Shown here: positions 23,376-33,084 of the stretch, in pieces
Numbering within the stretch: the stretch's first letter is position 1
Layout: every line of letters begins with the position of its first letter
Origin: Phycisphaerales bacterium
GTDB taxonomy: Bacteria > Planctomycetota > Phycisphaerae > Phycisphaerales > UBA1924
NCBI GenBank assembly: GCA_020831775.1
Contig: JAFIFZ010000041.1
Coordinates: 62,001 to 126,000, forward strand
Reading direction: 5' to 3'
DNA: 64,000 nt
Notes under the pieces: generated by a model
The model's input: only the letters and a program-made list of their open reading frames with translations
Databases searched by the model: none
Told to the model about the DNA's origin: nothing
Position numbers and translations under genes: made by a program

Positions 23376-25280
23376 CTAGCCCTTCTTCTCGGGCACCAGC
23401 GGTGCGTCGGGGGTCTCTTCGCCGGGCGGGTCGCCCTCGTCGATCGTCTCGGGGTTGTCGATGTCGCCGTAGAGGCGTTCGACCTCTTCCTCGGTGAGCA
23501 GCGCGCCCTCGGTGTGGGCCACGACCCCGCAGACCGCCGCGTCGCCGGTCACATTGCAAGCCGTGCGGCACATGTCCAGCAGGCGGTCGACGCCGAGGAT
23601 GATCGCGATGCCCTCGACGGGGATGTTCGCGCTCTGAAGCACGATCACCAGCATGACCATGCCAGCGCCGGGGACGCCCGCGGTGCCGATCGACGCCAGC
23701 GTCGCGGTCAGCACGATCGTGAGCTGCTGGGCGATGGTCAGGTCCAGGGCGAAGAGCTGGGCGATGAAGACCGCCGCCACACCCTGGTACAGCGCCGTCC
23801 CGTCCATGTTGATCGTGGCGCCCACGGGCAGGACGAAGCTGACGACCTCTTCCTTCACGCCAAGACGCCGCTCGCAGCACTCCATCGTGACCGGCAGCGT
23901 CGCGGCCGAGCTCGACGAGCTGAACGCCAGGAGCTGCGCCGGCGCGATCGCTCCGAAGAACCTCCCGTAACGCACCGGCGTGATCAGCCGCAGCAGCCCG
24001 GGGTACACGACGAACATCATGATCGCCAGCCCCAGCAGCACGCAGAAGGCGTAGTAGATCAGCATGCCCAGGATCTCCAGCCCGAGGCTGGCGACCACCG
24101 GCACGATCAGCGCAAAGACCGCGTAGGGCGCCGTGAGCATCAGCAGCATCACGAGCTTGATGATCACATCCGTCAGCGTCTGGAAGAAGGCGACCACCGG
24201 CGCCGACTTGCGTCCGGGGATCAGCGTGAGCCCGATCCCGATGATCAGGCCGATGAAGACGACCTGGAGCATCTCGGCGTTGGCCATCGCGTCGAACGGG
24301 TTGGTCGGGACGATGCTCTGCAGGAACTCCCAGACATTGGGCGGGTCTTCCACCCGGGCCTCGGCGCCCTCGATCATCGAGTCAAAGTACGCCTGGTGGC
24401 GTTCGCTCGTCACCTTGCCCGGGCCGATCAGGTTCGCCAGGGTCAGGCCGATGGTGATCGCTAGAGCGGTGGTGCAGATGTAGATGCCGATCGTCTTGCC
24501 GCCGATGCGCCCGAGCTTGGCCGTGTCGTTCAGGCTCGCCACGCCCGCGATCAGGCTGAACAGCACGATCGGCACCGCGATGAACAGCAGCGACCGCTTG
24601 AAGAGCTCGCCGACCATGTTGTTCAGGTTCGCCACCAGCTTGGGGATCGCGGCCGCGAAGCCCGCGTCGGCGTTGGGGTCCTCGACCGCCAGGGGCAGGA
24701 CCACCCGACGCACCTCGGCCGCCAGCGCCTCGTCGTCGGGAGGCTGGATCGGGCGGACGGCGTAATTGGACCGCTCGTCGATCGTCTCCAGCGCCGTGTC
24801 GATCCGCTCAAGCAGCCACGCCCTCGCCTCGGCACGCTGCTCGGGATCGATGGCGGGCGCGGGCGGCGGGTCCTGCGATGGATCCTGTGATGGATCAGGG
24901 GCCGGGTCCTCTGCCGGATCGGTTTCCTGCTGTTCCGCCTCGTCGGCGTCCACCTCCATCACGATGATCGGGTCGAGCAGCCACGCGATCACGCGACCGG
25001 TGTACGCGTTGCTCGGGGGCTTGAGGGGCTGCGCCCCGTCTCCGACGCCCAGGTCCTCGATCTCGGTTCGCAGCCAGTCGACCGCGTCGCGCGAGCGGTC
25101 CGGCGGGCGATCGCCCAGCTCCCCCGGCGCGCCCCTCAGATAGCTCGTGTGGTCGCCGACGCCGAGATGCCCCCAGGTGTAGGGCGTCCAGGTCCAGTTG
25201 AGGATCAGCCCGACGACGATGCCGAGAACCAAGCCGATGATGATCTGCCAGTGCAGCGCGAGTCTGGAGGTTTTGCCCAT
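23376..25280 (-). CDS. Dicarboxylate/amino-acid:cation symporter (GltP/DAACS) with large insertion
   Basis: A 634-aa inner-membrane symporter, about 200 residues longer than usual GltP proteins. Helix 1 is normal (LHWQIIIGLVLGIVVGLILN, 9-28), but residues about 31-215 before helix 2 are hydrophilic, with a low-complexity Asp/Pro/Glu stretch (DPAEDPAPDPSQDPSQDPPP) and a helical part. The core then resumes with SLLFIAVPIVLFSLIAGV. The substrate and cation signatures are intact: SSSSAATLPVTMECCE (serine-rich hairpin), NMDGTALYQG, and the C-terminal DRLLDMCRTACNVTGDA. It probably takes up glutamate, aspartate or C4-dicarboxylates with H+ or Na+. The acidic C-terminal tail is also long. The start ATG at 25280 has AGGAG upstream. 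Confidence 0.9.
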   Translation of the reverse strand: MGKTSRLALHWQIIIGLVLGIVVGLILNWTWTPYTWGHLGVGDHTSYLRGAPGELGDRPPDRSRDAVDWLRTEIEDLGVGDGAQPLKPPSNAYTGRVIAWLLDPIIVMEVDADEAEQQETDPAEDPAPDPSQDPSQDPPPAPAIDPEQRAEARAWLLERIDTALETIDERSNYAVRPIQPPDDEALAAEVRRVVLPLAVEDPNADAGFAAAIPKLVANLNNMVGELFKRSLLFIAVPIVLFSLIAGVASLNDTAKLGRIGGKTIGIYICTTALAITIGLTLANLIGPGKVTSERHQAYFDSMIEGAEARVEDPPNVWEFLQSIVPTNPFDAMANAEMLQVVFIGLIIGIGLTLIPGRKSAPVVAFFQTLTDVIIKLVMLLMLTAPYAVFALIVPVVASLGLEILGMLIYYAFCVLLGLAIMMFVVYPGLLRLITPVRYGRFFGAIAPAQLLAFSSSSSAATLPVTMECCERRLGVKEEVVSFVLPVGATINMDGTALYQGVAAVFIAQLFALDLTIAQQLTIVLTATLASIGTAGVPGAGMVMLVIVLQSANIPVEGIAIILGVDRLLDMCRTACNVTGDAAVCGVVAHTEGALLTEEEVERLYGDIDNPETIDEGDPPGEETPDAPLVPEKKG

Positions 25281-25401
25281 CGGTGGCTCCTGTAGTTTGT
25301 CGGCTTCGGGCCCGGCGCCCGGCCCGCGCGTGGCCGCACACCATACCGGCAGAGCCAGCCCCCCGCCATATCGCCCCGAACGCTCCGTGACCGCCGGGGC
25401 G

Positions 25402-25407
25402 TAGCAT
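25402..25407 (+). promoter_or_regulatory. Candidate -10 box of a leaderless promoter (ABC exporter)
   Basis: TAGCAT followed by 6 nt (CGACCA) and ATG 25414. No ribosome site precedes the ATG, and no clear -35 is present. Confidence 0.4.
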
Positions 25408-25413
25408 CGACCA

Positions 25414-27354
25414 ATGCACTCACGCGCCGGCAGCGGACGCCGCTTTAGACAGTACAGGATCGAACGGCGCTCGCGACGGCCCGATCAGCAGGTCGCCCCC
25501 GACGGCCCCCAGCCCGAACCGGGTGCGCGCCCGCGGAGCCACCGCCCGGCCTTCTCGCTCGCGTCGAGGTTTATCGGGCTGCTCGACCGCCGCCAACGCA
25601 TCACCATGGTGCTCGCCCTCTGCACGCTGACTGTCAGCACCCTGCTCGGGCTGGCGATGCCCTATTCCACCAAGATCGCCATCGACTTCATCCTGCTGGA
25701 CACCCCAGGCCCCGAGGGCCTGCCAGATTCGCTCGGCCTGCCCACCGACCGGATGAGCCTGCTCTGGATCCTCTCGGGTGCGATGGTCGCGATCACGATC
25801 GTCAGCGTCAGCGTCGGGATGTGGGGCCGCTGGCAGACGACCCGGCTGACCAAAAGGGTGCAGATCTCGGTCCGCAGGCGAGTCTTCGCCCACGCCGTCC
25901 GACTCCCCCTGCACCGGGCCCAGGCCCTCAAGTCCGGCGGGGTGGCGAGCATCCTGCGCGAGGACGCCGGGGGCGTGGGCGAGTTGCTGTTCAGCATGGT
26001 CTACAACCCGTGGCGGGCCATCGTCCAAGTCAGCCTCACCATGGTCATCCTCGCGCTGACCGACTGGCGCCTGGTGATCGGCTCGCTGGTCCTCCTCCCA
26101 ACGATCTGGATGACCCACCGGGCTTGGATCAACCGCCTGCGCCCGATGTGGCGCGACATCCGCCTGAGCCGCCAACGCATCGACGGGCACTCGACAGAAG
26201 TCTTCGCGGGCCTGCGCGTCGTCCGCGGGTTCGGGCGCGAGACCGGCGAGGCCTCACGCTTCGTCGGCGGCAACGCCTTCATGATGCGCCAGGAGATCCT
26301 CGCCTGGTGGTGGAGCCGCGGACTCGAAATCGTCTGGCAGCTCCTGATCCCCATCGCCTCCTCGGCGATCCTGCTCTACGGCGGGTGGCAGGTGATCGAG
26401 GGCAACCTCACCATCGGCGACCTGATGATGTTCACCGCCTACCTGCTGATGCTGCTCGGCCCGGTCGAGTCTCTGGTCGTCAGCGCCACGAACATCCAGA
26501 ACCAGCTCGCCGGCCTCGACCGCGTGCTGGACCTTATCTCTGAGCCGCTCGAACACGAGTCGGTTGCCCCCGGCGCGACGCGCCTGGACCGCGACCGCGT
26601 CGCCGGCGAGGTCACGCTCGATTCGGTCTCGTTTGTCTACCCCGGTTCGGAGAAGCCGGTGCTCGAGGAGATCGACGCGGTCGTGCCATCCGGCTCGATC
26701 GTCGCGCTCGTCGGCGCCAGCGGCGCGGGCAAGACGACGCTGTGCAACCTCGTCGCGAGGTTCTACCTGCCCACGAAGGGACGCGTGCTGCTCGACGGGA
26801 TCGACACGCGCGACATCCGACCCGACGACTACCGCTCGATCCTCGGCATCGTCGAGCAGGATGTCTTCCTCTTCGACGGGACGATCCGCGACAACATCGC
26901 CTATGCGAGGCGCGACGCGACAGAGCGCGAGATCGTCGAAGCCGCGCAGACCGCAAACGCCCACACCTTCATCACCGACACGCCAGACGGGTACGACACC
27001 CTGATCGGCGAGCGGGGCGTCCGCCTGTCGGGCGGGCAGCGCCAGCGCATCGCCATCGCCCGGGCGATCCTGGCCGACCCGAGGATCCTCATCCTCGACG
27101 AGGCGACGAGCAACCTCGACAGCGAGTCGGAGCGCCTGATCCAGAGCGCGATGCGCGAGCTGATGAAGGGCCGCACGACATTCATCATCGCCCACCGCCT
27201 GAGCACAATCCGCGACGCCGACCTCGTCCTCGTGCTCGAAGCGGGCCGGATCGCCGAGCGGGGCGGGTACGAGGAGCTCGCCGAGGCCGGCGGCAGGTTC
27301 TCGGAACTGCTGCGGATCCAGCAGACCGGGTCCGCAGACGCCCCGATCCGCTGA
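25414..27354 (+). CDS. ABC exporter, fused permease and ATPase (MsbA-like)
   Basis: A 646-aa half-transporter. The first 60 residues are basic and proline-rich. Six transmembrane helices follow (about 75-360), then the nucleotide-binding domain: Walker A GASGAGKTTLCN, Q-loop VEQDVFLF, signature LSGGQRQRIAIARAI, Walker B LILDEATSNLD and switch His in IIAHRLSTI. The protein would work as a homodimer, exporting a lipid, drug or peptide; the substrate is not evident. ATG 25414 lacks a ribosome site but has a TAGCAT box ending 6 nt upstream, consistent with leaderless expression; starts inside the basic region are possible alternatives. Confidence 0.93.
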   Translation: MHSRAGSGRRFRQYRIERRSRRPDQQVAPDGPQPEPGARPRSHRPAFSLASRFIGLLDRRQRITMVLALCTLTVSTLLGLAMPYSTKIAIDFILLDTPGPEGLPDSLGLPTDRMSLLWILSGAMVAITIVSVSVGMWGRWQTTRLTKRVQISVRRRVFAHAVRLPLHRAQALKSGGVASILREDAGGVGELLFSMVYNPWRAIVQVSLTMVILALTDWRLVIGSLVLLPTIWMTHRAWINRLRPMWRDIRLSRQRIDGHSTEVFAGLRVVRGFGRETGEASRFVGGNAFMMRQEILAWWWSRGLEIVWQLLIPIASSAILLYGGWQVIEGNLTIGDLMMFTAYLLMLLGPVESLVVSATNIQNQLAGLDRVLDLISEPLEHESVAPGATRLDRDRVAGEVTLDSVSFVYPGSEKPVLEEIDAVVPSGSIVALVGASGAGKTTLCNLVARFYLPTKGRVLLDGIDTRDIRPDDYRSILGIVEQDVFLFDGTIRDNIAYARRDATEREIVEAAQTANAHTFITDTPDGYDTLIGERGVRLSGGQRQRIAIARAILADPRILILDEATSNLDSESERLIQSAMRELMKGRTTFIIAHRLSTIRDADLVLVLEAGRIAERGGYEELAEAGGRFSELLRIQQTGSADAPIR

Positions 27355-27380
27355 GAACACGCTCTCATCCGACGAGAGGC

Positions 27381-27452
27381 TTGCACGCCCCCGCCCTCTC
27401 CGCTACCTTGGCGCGATCGGAAAAATTGACGCGCCGGCGTCTCGGCCGGCGC
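27381..27452 (+). promoter_or_regulatory. Promoter and leader hairpin before the trypsin-like protease
   Basis: TTGCAC (27381-27386), 17 bp, TACCTT (27404-27409). The leader contains GCGCCGGC/GCCGGCGC (27431-27438, 27445-27452), an 8-bp stem with a 6-nt loop, before the GGAGAG ribosome site and ATG 27504. Confidence 0.4.
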
Positions 27453-27503
27453 TCATTGGGGGTCTTTGGCAACGGCCGCTTCGGCCTCTCGGAGAGTTGT
27501 GAG

Positions 27504-30500
27504 ATGAAGCAATCGATCGTTCGCGGCCTGTTGGTCGCGGCAGTGGCGGCGGGCGCTCCCTTCGCCGCGGCACAACCAGACCCCCAGACCGTCGCCAAAG
27601 AGGGCGGGCCCAAGCCCCTTTCCGAAGTCGAGCTCCGCAGAGCCGAGGTCGAGGCCTGGTACACCACCCGCAGATTCCAAGGCCCCTCGCCCGAGGTCAT
27701 CTACGGCGACGACGATCGTCGCGACATCTATGAGATCAGCGACCCCTTCCTGCTTGGGCTCGCCCAGGCCGCCGCGGTCGTCGTCAACACCAACGAGCTG
27801 ACCTTCAACGGCAACGGGACCGTGACGCTGAACACCCGGCGTTGGACGGAGCGCTTCGGGACCCCGATCTGCCCCGACGAGCCGTTCGTCGGCCAGATGC
27901 AGATCGGCTTCTGCTCCGCGTTCCTGGTCGGCTCGGACCTGATCGTGACGGCCGGGCACTGCGTCTCGGCCAACGACATCGGAAGCGTCGCGTTCGTCTT
28001 CGGGTTCGACCAGCTCGGCCCGACGACCGACCCCGATGTGGTCGTGCCCGAGAGCCATGTGTATGTGATGTCCGACCTCGTCGACCGCGCCCTGGGCGGC
28101 GGGCTGGACCACTCGCTGGTCCGCGTCGACCGCGATGTGGCCGGCTTCAACCCCGTGCCCCTCAGCCGCACCGGCGGCCCCTCGATCGGCACCCCGCTGG
28201 TCATGATCGGCCACCCCGTCGTGCTGCCCAAGAAGGTCGACGACGGCGGGCAGGTCCTCGATGTTCCCAATCCCGGCTTCTTCACCGCCAACCTCGACGC
28301 GTACGGCGGAAACTCCGGCTCGATGGTTGTCAACGCCCTGACCGGCGAGGTCGAGGGCATCCTCGTCCGCGGCGCGCCGGACTTCGTCACCTCCGGCGGG
28401 TGCGTCCGCTCAAATGTCCTGCCCAATACCGGGGTGAACGGCGAAGAGGTCTCGAAGGTCGGCGCGTTCGCCTCCCTCGTGCCTCCCCTCGGCATCACCG
28501 TCAGCAACTTCGGCCTCGTCGAGCACATCGGCCCGACCGGCGGCCCGTTCAGCAACCCGAGCGTCACCTACACCATCGAGAACGCCTCGCAGAACCCCTC
28601 GGATTACAGCGTCAGCCTCATCGGTTCCGGCCCGCTGCTGCTCAACGGCTCGACCTCGGGCCTCTCGGGCACGCTCGGCCCCAACGAGTCGATCACAGTC
28701 GAGGTCTCCGTCAGCGCCGACGCCGGCTCGCTCGCACGGGGCTTCTACAACGCCACGCTCAGCGTCGACGACCTGACCTCCAGCCGCAACCACTCGCGCA
28801 ACCATGTGCTCGAGATCGGCCAGGCCCGGATCGGTGTCAGCCCCGAGACCGACATCTTCGGCAGCGGCCCCGTGGGCGGCCCGATCAGCGCCGGCGGCTC
28901 CTACACCGTCACCAGCGAGCGCCCGACGCCCGCCACCGTCCGCATCAGCGCCGATCAGCCCTGGGTCGAAATCGACGGCCAGAGCTCCATCGAGTTCGAC
29001 CTGACCTTCGACGGCGACTCTCGCGCCTTCTCCGTCGACACCAACTCGCTTGTCAACAACCTGCCCGCGGGCATCCAGAACGCGACGATCACGATCGAGA
29101 ACATGACCAACAACGCGGGCGACACCTCCCGCGAGGTCACGCTCGATGTCGGCCGCTTCGTGATCCCCGCCACCGACACCCCCGTTGGCATCTTCGACAA
29201 CCAGACCTCGTTCAGCCATGTGGATGTCAACGAGGTCTTCTGCGTCGGCGATGTCGAGGTTGAGGTGGTGATCTTCCACACCTGGATCGGCGACCTGCAT
29301 GTCGACCTGATCTCGCCTGCGGGCACCGTCGTCCGCCTGCACGACCGCACCGGCGGGAGCTCAGACGACATCATCCTGACCTACTCCGACAGCGTGACCC
29401 CGCCCGACGGCCCGGGCATGCTCGCCGACTTCATCGGCGAGGCGGCCCAGGGACGCTGGACCCTCCGTGTGCACGACAACGCCGCCGGCGACCAGGGCGA
29501 GATCGCCCACTGGGCCCTCCGCGTCGCCGCCTCGGCCGACCCCTGCCCGCCCTCAGCCGGCGACATGCAGGTCGCGACCGAAGGCGGTCCGGTCAGCATC
29601 ACGCTCGACGGACGCTCGGGCGACACCGGCGTCGTCTACTCAATCGACTCGCTGCCCTCTCACGGCTCGCTCTCCCTCCCCAGCGGCTCGCCGATCAACG
29701 CCCCCGGCGCAATCACCGGGCGCGAGGTCATCTACACCCCCACGCCGGGCTACGCCGGCCCCGACAGCTTCGGCTTCAGCCTCAGCGACAACGGCGGGAA
29801 CGCCTCGGCGACCGTCTCGCTCCTGGTGGGCACGCCGCAGGTCGTCTTCGAGGAACTCCTCGACACCGACCCGATGTGGCAGACCGCCGGCGAGTGGCAG
29901 TTCGGCGCACCGACGGGCGCCACCTCGAACCCGTTCGCCGCGCACACCGGCTCGTTCATCTACGGGTACAACCTCTTCGGCAACTACAGCAACAACATGC
30001 CCGCGACGCCCCTGACCGCCGGGCCGATCGACCTGACCGGCGTGATCGGCGCCGAGCTGGAGTTCGCCTCGTGGCTCGCCATCGAAAGCTCACGCTGGGA
30101 CGCCGCCTCGCTGGAGGTCTCCGGCGACGGGTTCACCTGGACGACCATCTGGGAGTACGACGGCCCGACCGTCCAGCCCTCGCAATGGTCGGTCGTCGCC
30201 TACGACATCTCCGACATCGCCGACGACAAGGACAGCGTCTACATCCGCTGGAACATGGGCCCGACGGACGGGTCGGTGGTTTACGGCGGATGGAGCATCG
30301 ACGATGTGCGGATTCGTGGTATATTGACAGGTGCGGGCCCGACCTGCCCGCCCGACCTCAACGGCGACGGCGTCGTTGACGCCGACGACTTCTTCCTCTT
30401 CCTGCAGCTCTTCGCCGCAGGCGACTTGCGAGCGGACTTCAACAACGACGGCGTGATCGACGCCGACGACTTCTTCGCCTTCCTCAGCGCCTTCGCCGCC

Positions 30501-30509
30501 GGCTGCTGA
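27504..30509 (+). CDS. Secreted trypsin-like multidomain protease with GC-type dockerin
   Basis: A 1001-aa exported protein. Signal peptide MKQSIVRGLLVAAVAAGAPF ends near AAAQ. The trypsin-like domain (about 125-320) has His152 (VTAGHC), Asp202 (LDHSLVRV) and Ser271 (GGNSGS). Next come beta-sandwich segments, a proprotein-convertase-type P domain (WIGDLHVDLISPAGTVVRL ... RWTLRVHDNAAGDQGEIAHW), a cadherin/Ig-like domain (YTPTPGYAGPDSFGF), and a MAM/jelly-roll-like segment ending YGGWSIDDVRI. The C-terminus is a paired calcium-loop module, DLNGDGVVDADDFF and DFNNDGVIDADDFF, ending FAAGC. It is probably surface-associated through this end and degrades extracellular protein. GGAGAG precedes ATG 27504; a long open frame further upstream is non-coding. 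Confidence 0.92.
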   Translation: MKQSIVRGLLVAAVAAGAPFAAAQPDPQTVAKEGGPKPLSEVELRRAEVEAWYTTRRFQGPSPEVIYGDDDRRDIYEISDPFLLGLAQAAAVVVNTNELTFNGNGTVTLNTRRWTERFGTPICPDEPFVGQMQIGFCSAFLVGSDLIVTAGHCVSANDIGSVAFVFGFDQLGPTTDPDVVVPESHVYVMSDLVDRALGGGLDHSLVRVDRDVAGFNPVPLSRTGGPSIGTPLVMIGHPVVLPKKVDDGGQVLDVPNPGFFTANLDAYGGNSGSMVVNALTGEVEGILVRGAPDFVTSGGCVRSNVLPNTGVNGEEVSKVGAFASLVPPLGITVSNFGLVEHIGPTGGPFSNPSVTYTIENASQNPSDYSVSLIGSGPLLLNGSTSGLSGTLGPNESITVEVSVSADAGSLARGFYNATLSVDDLTSSRNHSRNHVLEIGQARIGVSPETDIFGSGPVGGPISAGGSYTVTSERPTPATVRISADQPWVEIDGQSSIEFDLTFDGDSRAFSVDTNSLVNNLPAGIQNATITIENMTNNAGDTSREVTLDVGRFVIPATDTPVGIFDNQTSFSHVDVNEVFCVGDVEVEVVIFHTWIGDLHVDLISPAGTVVRLHDRTGGSSDDIILTYSDSVTPPDGPGMLADFIGEAAQGRWTLRVHDNAAGDQGEIAHWALRVAASADPCPPSAGDMQVATEGGPVSITLDGRSGDTGVVYSIDSLPSHGSLSLPSGSPINAPGAITGREVIYTPTPGYAGPDSFGFSLSDNGGNASATVSLLVGTPQVVFEELLDTDPMWQTAGEWQFGAPTGATSNPFAAHTGSFIYGYNLFGNYSNNMPATPLTAGPIDLTGVIGAELEFASWLAIESSRWDAASLEVSGDGFTWTTIWEYDGPTVQPSQWSVVAYDISDIADDKDSVYIRWNMGPTDGSVVYGGWSIDDVRIRGILTGAGPTCPPDLNGDGVVDADDFFLFLQLFAAGDLRADFNNDGVIDADDFFAFLSAFAAGC

Positions 30510-30537
30510 ACCGGCACACTTGCTCGTCAACACTCCC

Positions 30538-30572
30538 CACGCCCCGGCCCCAAAGCCGGGGCGTGGCTTATT
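30538..30572 (+). terminator. Terminator after the trypsin-like protease gene
   Basis: CACGCCCCGGC and GCCGGGGCGTG form an 11-bp stem with a CCCAAA loop, followed by a short T-containing tail. Confidence 0.8.
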
Positions 30573-30802
30573 GGACCTCGAAGACCAACGATCACGCAAC
30601 GCGCGAATGTCAGGGTTGGGCCTTGACCGCGCGGGCCTGTCCAAGTAGTTTCCATCCAGCGAAGTTTCGAGCACTGCTGTTGTTGCAGCCGCGCCGGGCC
30701 TGTCGAGTCCAATAACGCAAGGCGATGGCCCGCCGGGGTCTCCCCGTCACGCTTGCCATTGCCAGAAACTGTCCCCGGGGAGGGGAGCAGACGGAGAACC
30801 CC

Positions 30803-32842
30803 ATGCACGCCAGACGAATCTCGGCCGCGGCAGGCCTCGCCCTGACGCTCGCCTTTGCGGGCATCGCTCAGGCGACCCCCGATGTCCCGATCAACCCCGA
30901 GGACATCCCGTTTTACGACTTCGAGGTCTCCTCCGGCCTCGTCCGCGCCGAGCGCGGCGACGGGCGCACCGTCGTCTGGGCCCGCGAGATCCATGTGCCC
31001 GAGGCGGGCTGGCTCCGCCTCCAGTTCGAGGATGTGCTCCTCGGCGGCGCGCCCGGTTCCGACGACGGCGCCATCCTCCGCATCACCTCGCTGCACGACG
31101 GCGCCCTGCAGCACCTCAACCAGGTCCACATCGGGCAGTGGCAGGAAACCAGCGCCTACTTCAACGGCGACACCGTCCTCGTCGAGATCATCGCCTCCCA
31201 CGAGTCCGGCCACAACCAGGTCACTGTGGTCGGCGCGTGGGCCGGCGGCGAGATGGCCCAGCCCGAGTCGATCTGCGGCGGCAGCGACGACCGCGAGCTC
31301 AGCTTCGATAACCGTGCCGCGCGATACCTCCCCGCCGGCTGCACCGCGTGGATCTTCGACGACGCGTTCTCCTGCGTCGGCTCGGCCGGTCACTGCGTGC
31401 AGGCCAACGGCATCATCCAGTTCAATGTCCCCCTCTCCAGCGGCGCATCCTTCGGCCAGATCAACCACCCGCCGCCCGAAGACCAGTACGCCGTCGACCC
31501 CGAGTCCATGCAGATGGAAAACTCCGGCGTCGGTCAGGACTGGGCTTACTTCGGCGTCTTCCCCAACTCCGAGACGGGGCTGAGGCCCTATCAGGCCTAC
31601 GGCGTGCGCTACCAACTCTCGCTCACAGCGCCGACCCACGGGCCCGACAAGAACATCCGCATCACCGGCTTCGGCACCACCAGTTCGCCCGTTGACCCCA
31701 CTTGGTACCTCGCCCAGAAGACCCATGTCGGCCCGTACGACCTGCTCTCGGGCAGCATCATCTATCACTCCGCCGACACCACCGGAGGCAACTCCGGCTC
31801 GGCCATCCTCTGGGAAGAAGAGAACATCGTCATCGGCGTGCACTCCCACGCCGGGTGCGGGCTCGGCAGCGTCAACCCGCCCGCCAACAGAGGCACCGCC
31901 ATCAACCGCTCCACATGGCGCCAGGCCCTCGACAGCCCCCAGGGCGTCTGCCAGGGACCGCCACCGCCCCCCAAGCGCCCGCTCTTCATCGGCACCAACA
32001 CACAGCTCCGCGTCGGCTCGATCGACATGGATACCGGCCGATTCATCCAGGCAGCCGAGATGGGCCTGAACATCAGGGGCATGGCCTTCGACCGCAACAG
32101 CGACCTGCACTTCATGGCCAGCGGCGTCGGCCCCGTGCTCTACTCCATGCACGACAAGACTCTTGAGGTCGAGCAGATCGGCACCATCGTCGGCGCTCCG
32201 CGCATCGACTCGCTCGCCTACGACCCCATCAGCGACACCCTCTACGGCACAGACATGACCAGCGGCCAGCTCTTCACCATCGACACGCAGACCGCCGCCG
32301 CGACGCCCGTCGGCGTCGGCCAGGGCGGCTCGGTGGCGGGCCTCGCCTTCGACGCCAACACCGGCACGCTCTACGGCGCCCGCGACATGTTCCCCAACGC
32401 CTTCCTCATCGAGTTCGACACCACCGACGGCTCGTACACCACCATCGGCAGCCTCGGCAGCGGCTTCTGGAACATCGACGGCCTCGCCTGGTGCGAGGAC
32501 GGCGACTCGCTCATCGGCGTCAACGACTTCAACAACACCGTCTACGAGATCGACCGCCTCACGGGCGCAGCCACCGCGATCACCGTCGCGCAGACAGCCC
32601 TCGGCCCGACCTTCGGCCTCTCCTGCAGCCTCCCCCGATGCTTCGCAGACTTCACGGGCTCGACCGATCCCGAAGACCCGGCCTACGGCAGGCCCGACGG
32701 TGTTGTCGACGCCGACGACTTCTTCTACTTCCTCCAGATGTTCGCCGCGGGCAACCGCGTCATCGCCGACCTCAACGGCGACGGCACGGTCGACGCCGAC
32801 GACTTCTTCCTCTTCCTCGACCTCTTTGCGCAGGGCTGCTGA
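30803..32842 (+). CDS. Secreted trypsin-like protease with propeller-like domain and GC-type dockerin
   Basis: A 679-aa exported protein with a signal peptide ending AGIAQA. A jelly-roll-like N-terminal segment (25-145) precedes the trypsin-like domain: His in VGSAGHC, Asp in GQDWAYFGV, Ser in GGNSGSAI, and a paired Cys in SHAGCG. Residues about 395-620 form a repetitive beta-propeller-like region (SLAYDPISDTLYGTD, LAFDANTGTLYGARD). The C-terminus has two calcium loops; the first is the variant DFTGSTDPEDPAYGRPDG followed by VVDADDFF, the second DLNGDGTVDADDFF, ending FAQGC. GGAG lies 7 nt before ATG 30803. It follows its paralogue directly but has its own transcription unit between terminators. 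Confidence 0.9.
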   Translation: MHARRISAAAGLALTLAFAGIAQATPDVPINPEDIPFYDFEVSSGLVRAERGDGRTVVWAREIHVPEAGWLRLQFEDVLLGGAPGSDDGAILRITSLHDGALQHLNQVHIGQWQETSAYFNGDTVLVEIIASHESGHNQVTVVGAWAGGEMAQPESICGGSDDRELSFDNRAARYLPAGCTAWIFDDAFSCVGSAGHCVQANGIIQFNVPLSSGASFGQINHPPPEDQYAVDPESMQMENSGVGQDWAYFGVFPNSETGLRPYQAYGVRYQLSLTAPTHGPDKNIRITGFGTTSSPVDPTWYLAQKTHVGPYDLLSGSIIYHSADTTGGNSGSAILWEEENIVIGVHSHAGCGLGSVNPPANRGTAINRSTWRQALDSPQGVCQGPPPPPKRPLFIGTNTQLRVGSIDMDTGRFIQAAEMGLNIRGMAFDRNSDLHFMASGVGPVLYSMHDKTLEVEQIGTIVGAPRIDSLAYDPISDTLYGTDMTSGQLFTIDTQTAAATPVGVGQGGSVAGLAFDANTGTLYGARDMFPNAFLIEFDTTDGSYTTIGSLGSGFWNIDGLAWCEDGDSLIGVNDFNNTVYEIDRLTGAATAITVAQTALGPTFGLSCSLPRCFADFTGSTDPEDPAYGRPDGVVDADDFFYFLQMFAAGNRVIADLNGDGTVDADDFFLFLDLFAQGC

Positions 32843-32879
32843 GCTCCAGCGAGTCCGGAAACACACCCAGTCCCCCCTC

Positions 32880-32913
32880 CGCGTCCTGTTCAAGCCGAAC
32901 AGGACGCGTTTTT
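32880..32913 (+). terminator. Strong terminator after the second trypsin-like gene
   Basis: CGCGTCCTGTTC and GAACAGGACGCG form a perfect 12-bp stem with an AAGCC loop, then five T. Confidence 0.95.
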
Positions 32914-32945
32914 ATGACGCCCGCCCGCCAGCCGCCTGTTCGGTC

Positions 32946-32974
32946 TTGATCCGCCTGTCCGCTTTCTCTACTCT
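32946..32974 (+). promoter_or_regulatory. Candidate sigma-70 promoter
   Basis: TTGATC, 17 bp, TACTCT, about 110 nt before the next start codon. It is of the same type (TAnnnT box) as other promoters in the window. Confidence 0.45.
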
Positions 32975-33084
32975 GATAGGAACGCCCGGTTCAGGTGGAT
33001 TCCCGGCCGGGCCCGAACCCCCATCGCCTGCGCCCCTCCGGGCTGCGCCGGCGTGAACGAAGAAAATCGATGAGAGGATCACAC

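Noticed and set aside
30527-32893. A 788-codon minus-strand open frame opposite the second trypsin-like protease
   Set aside because: Composition is Val/Gly/Asp/Ala noise, while the plus strand has trypsin motifs and the dockerin pair.
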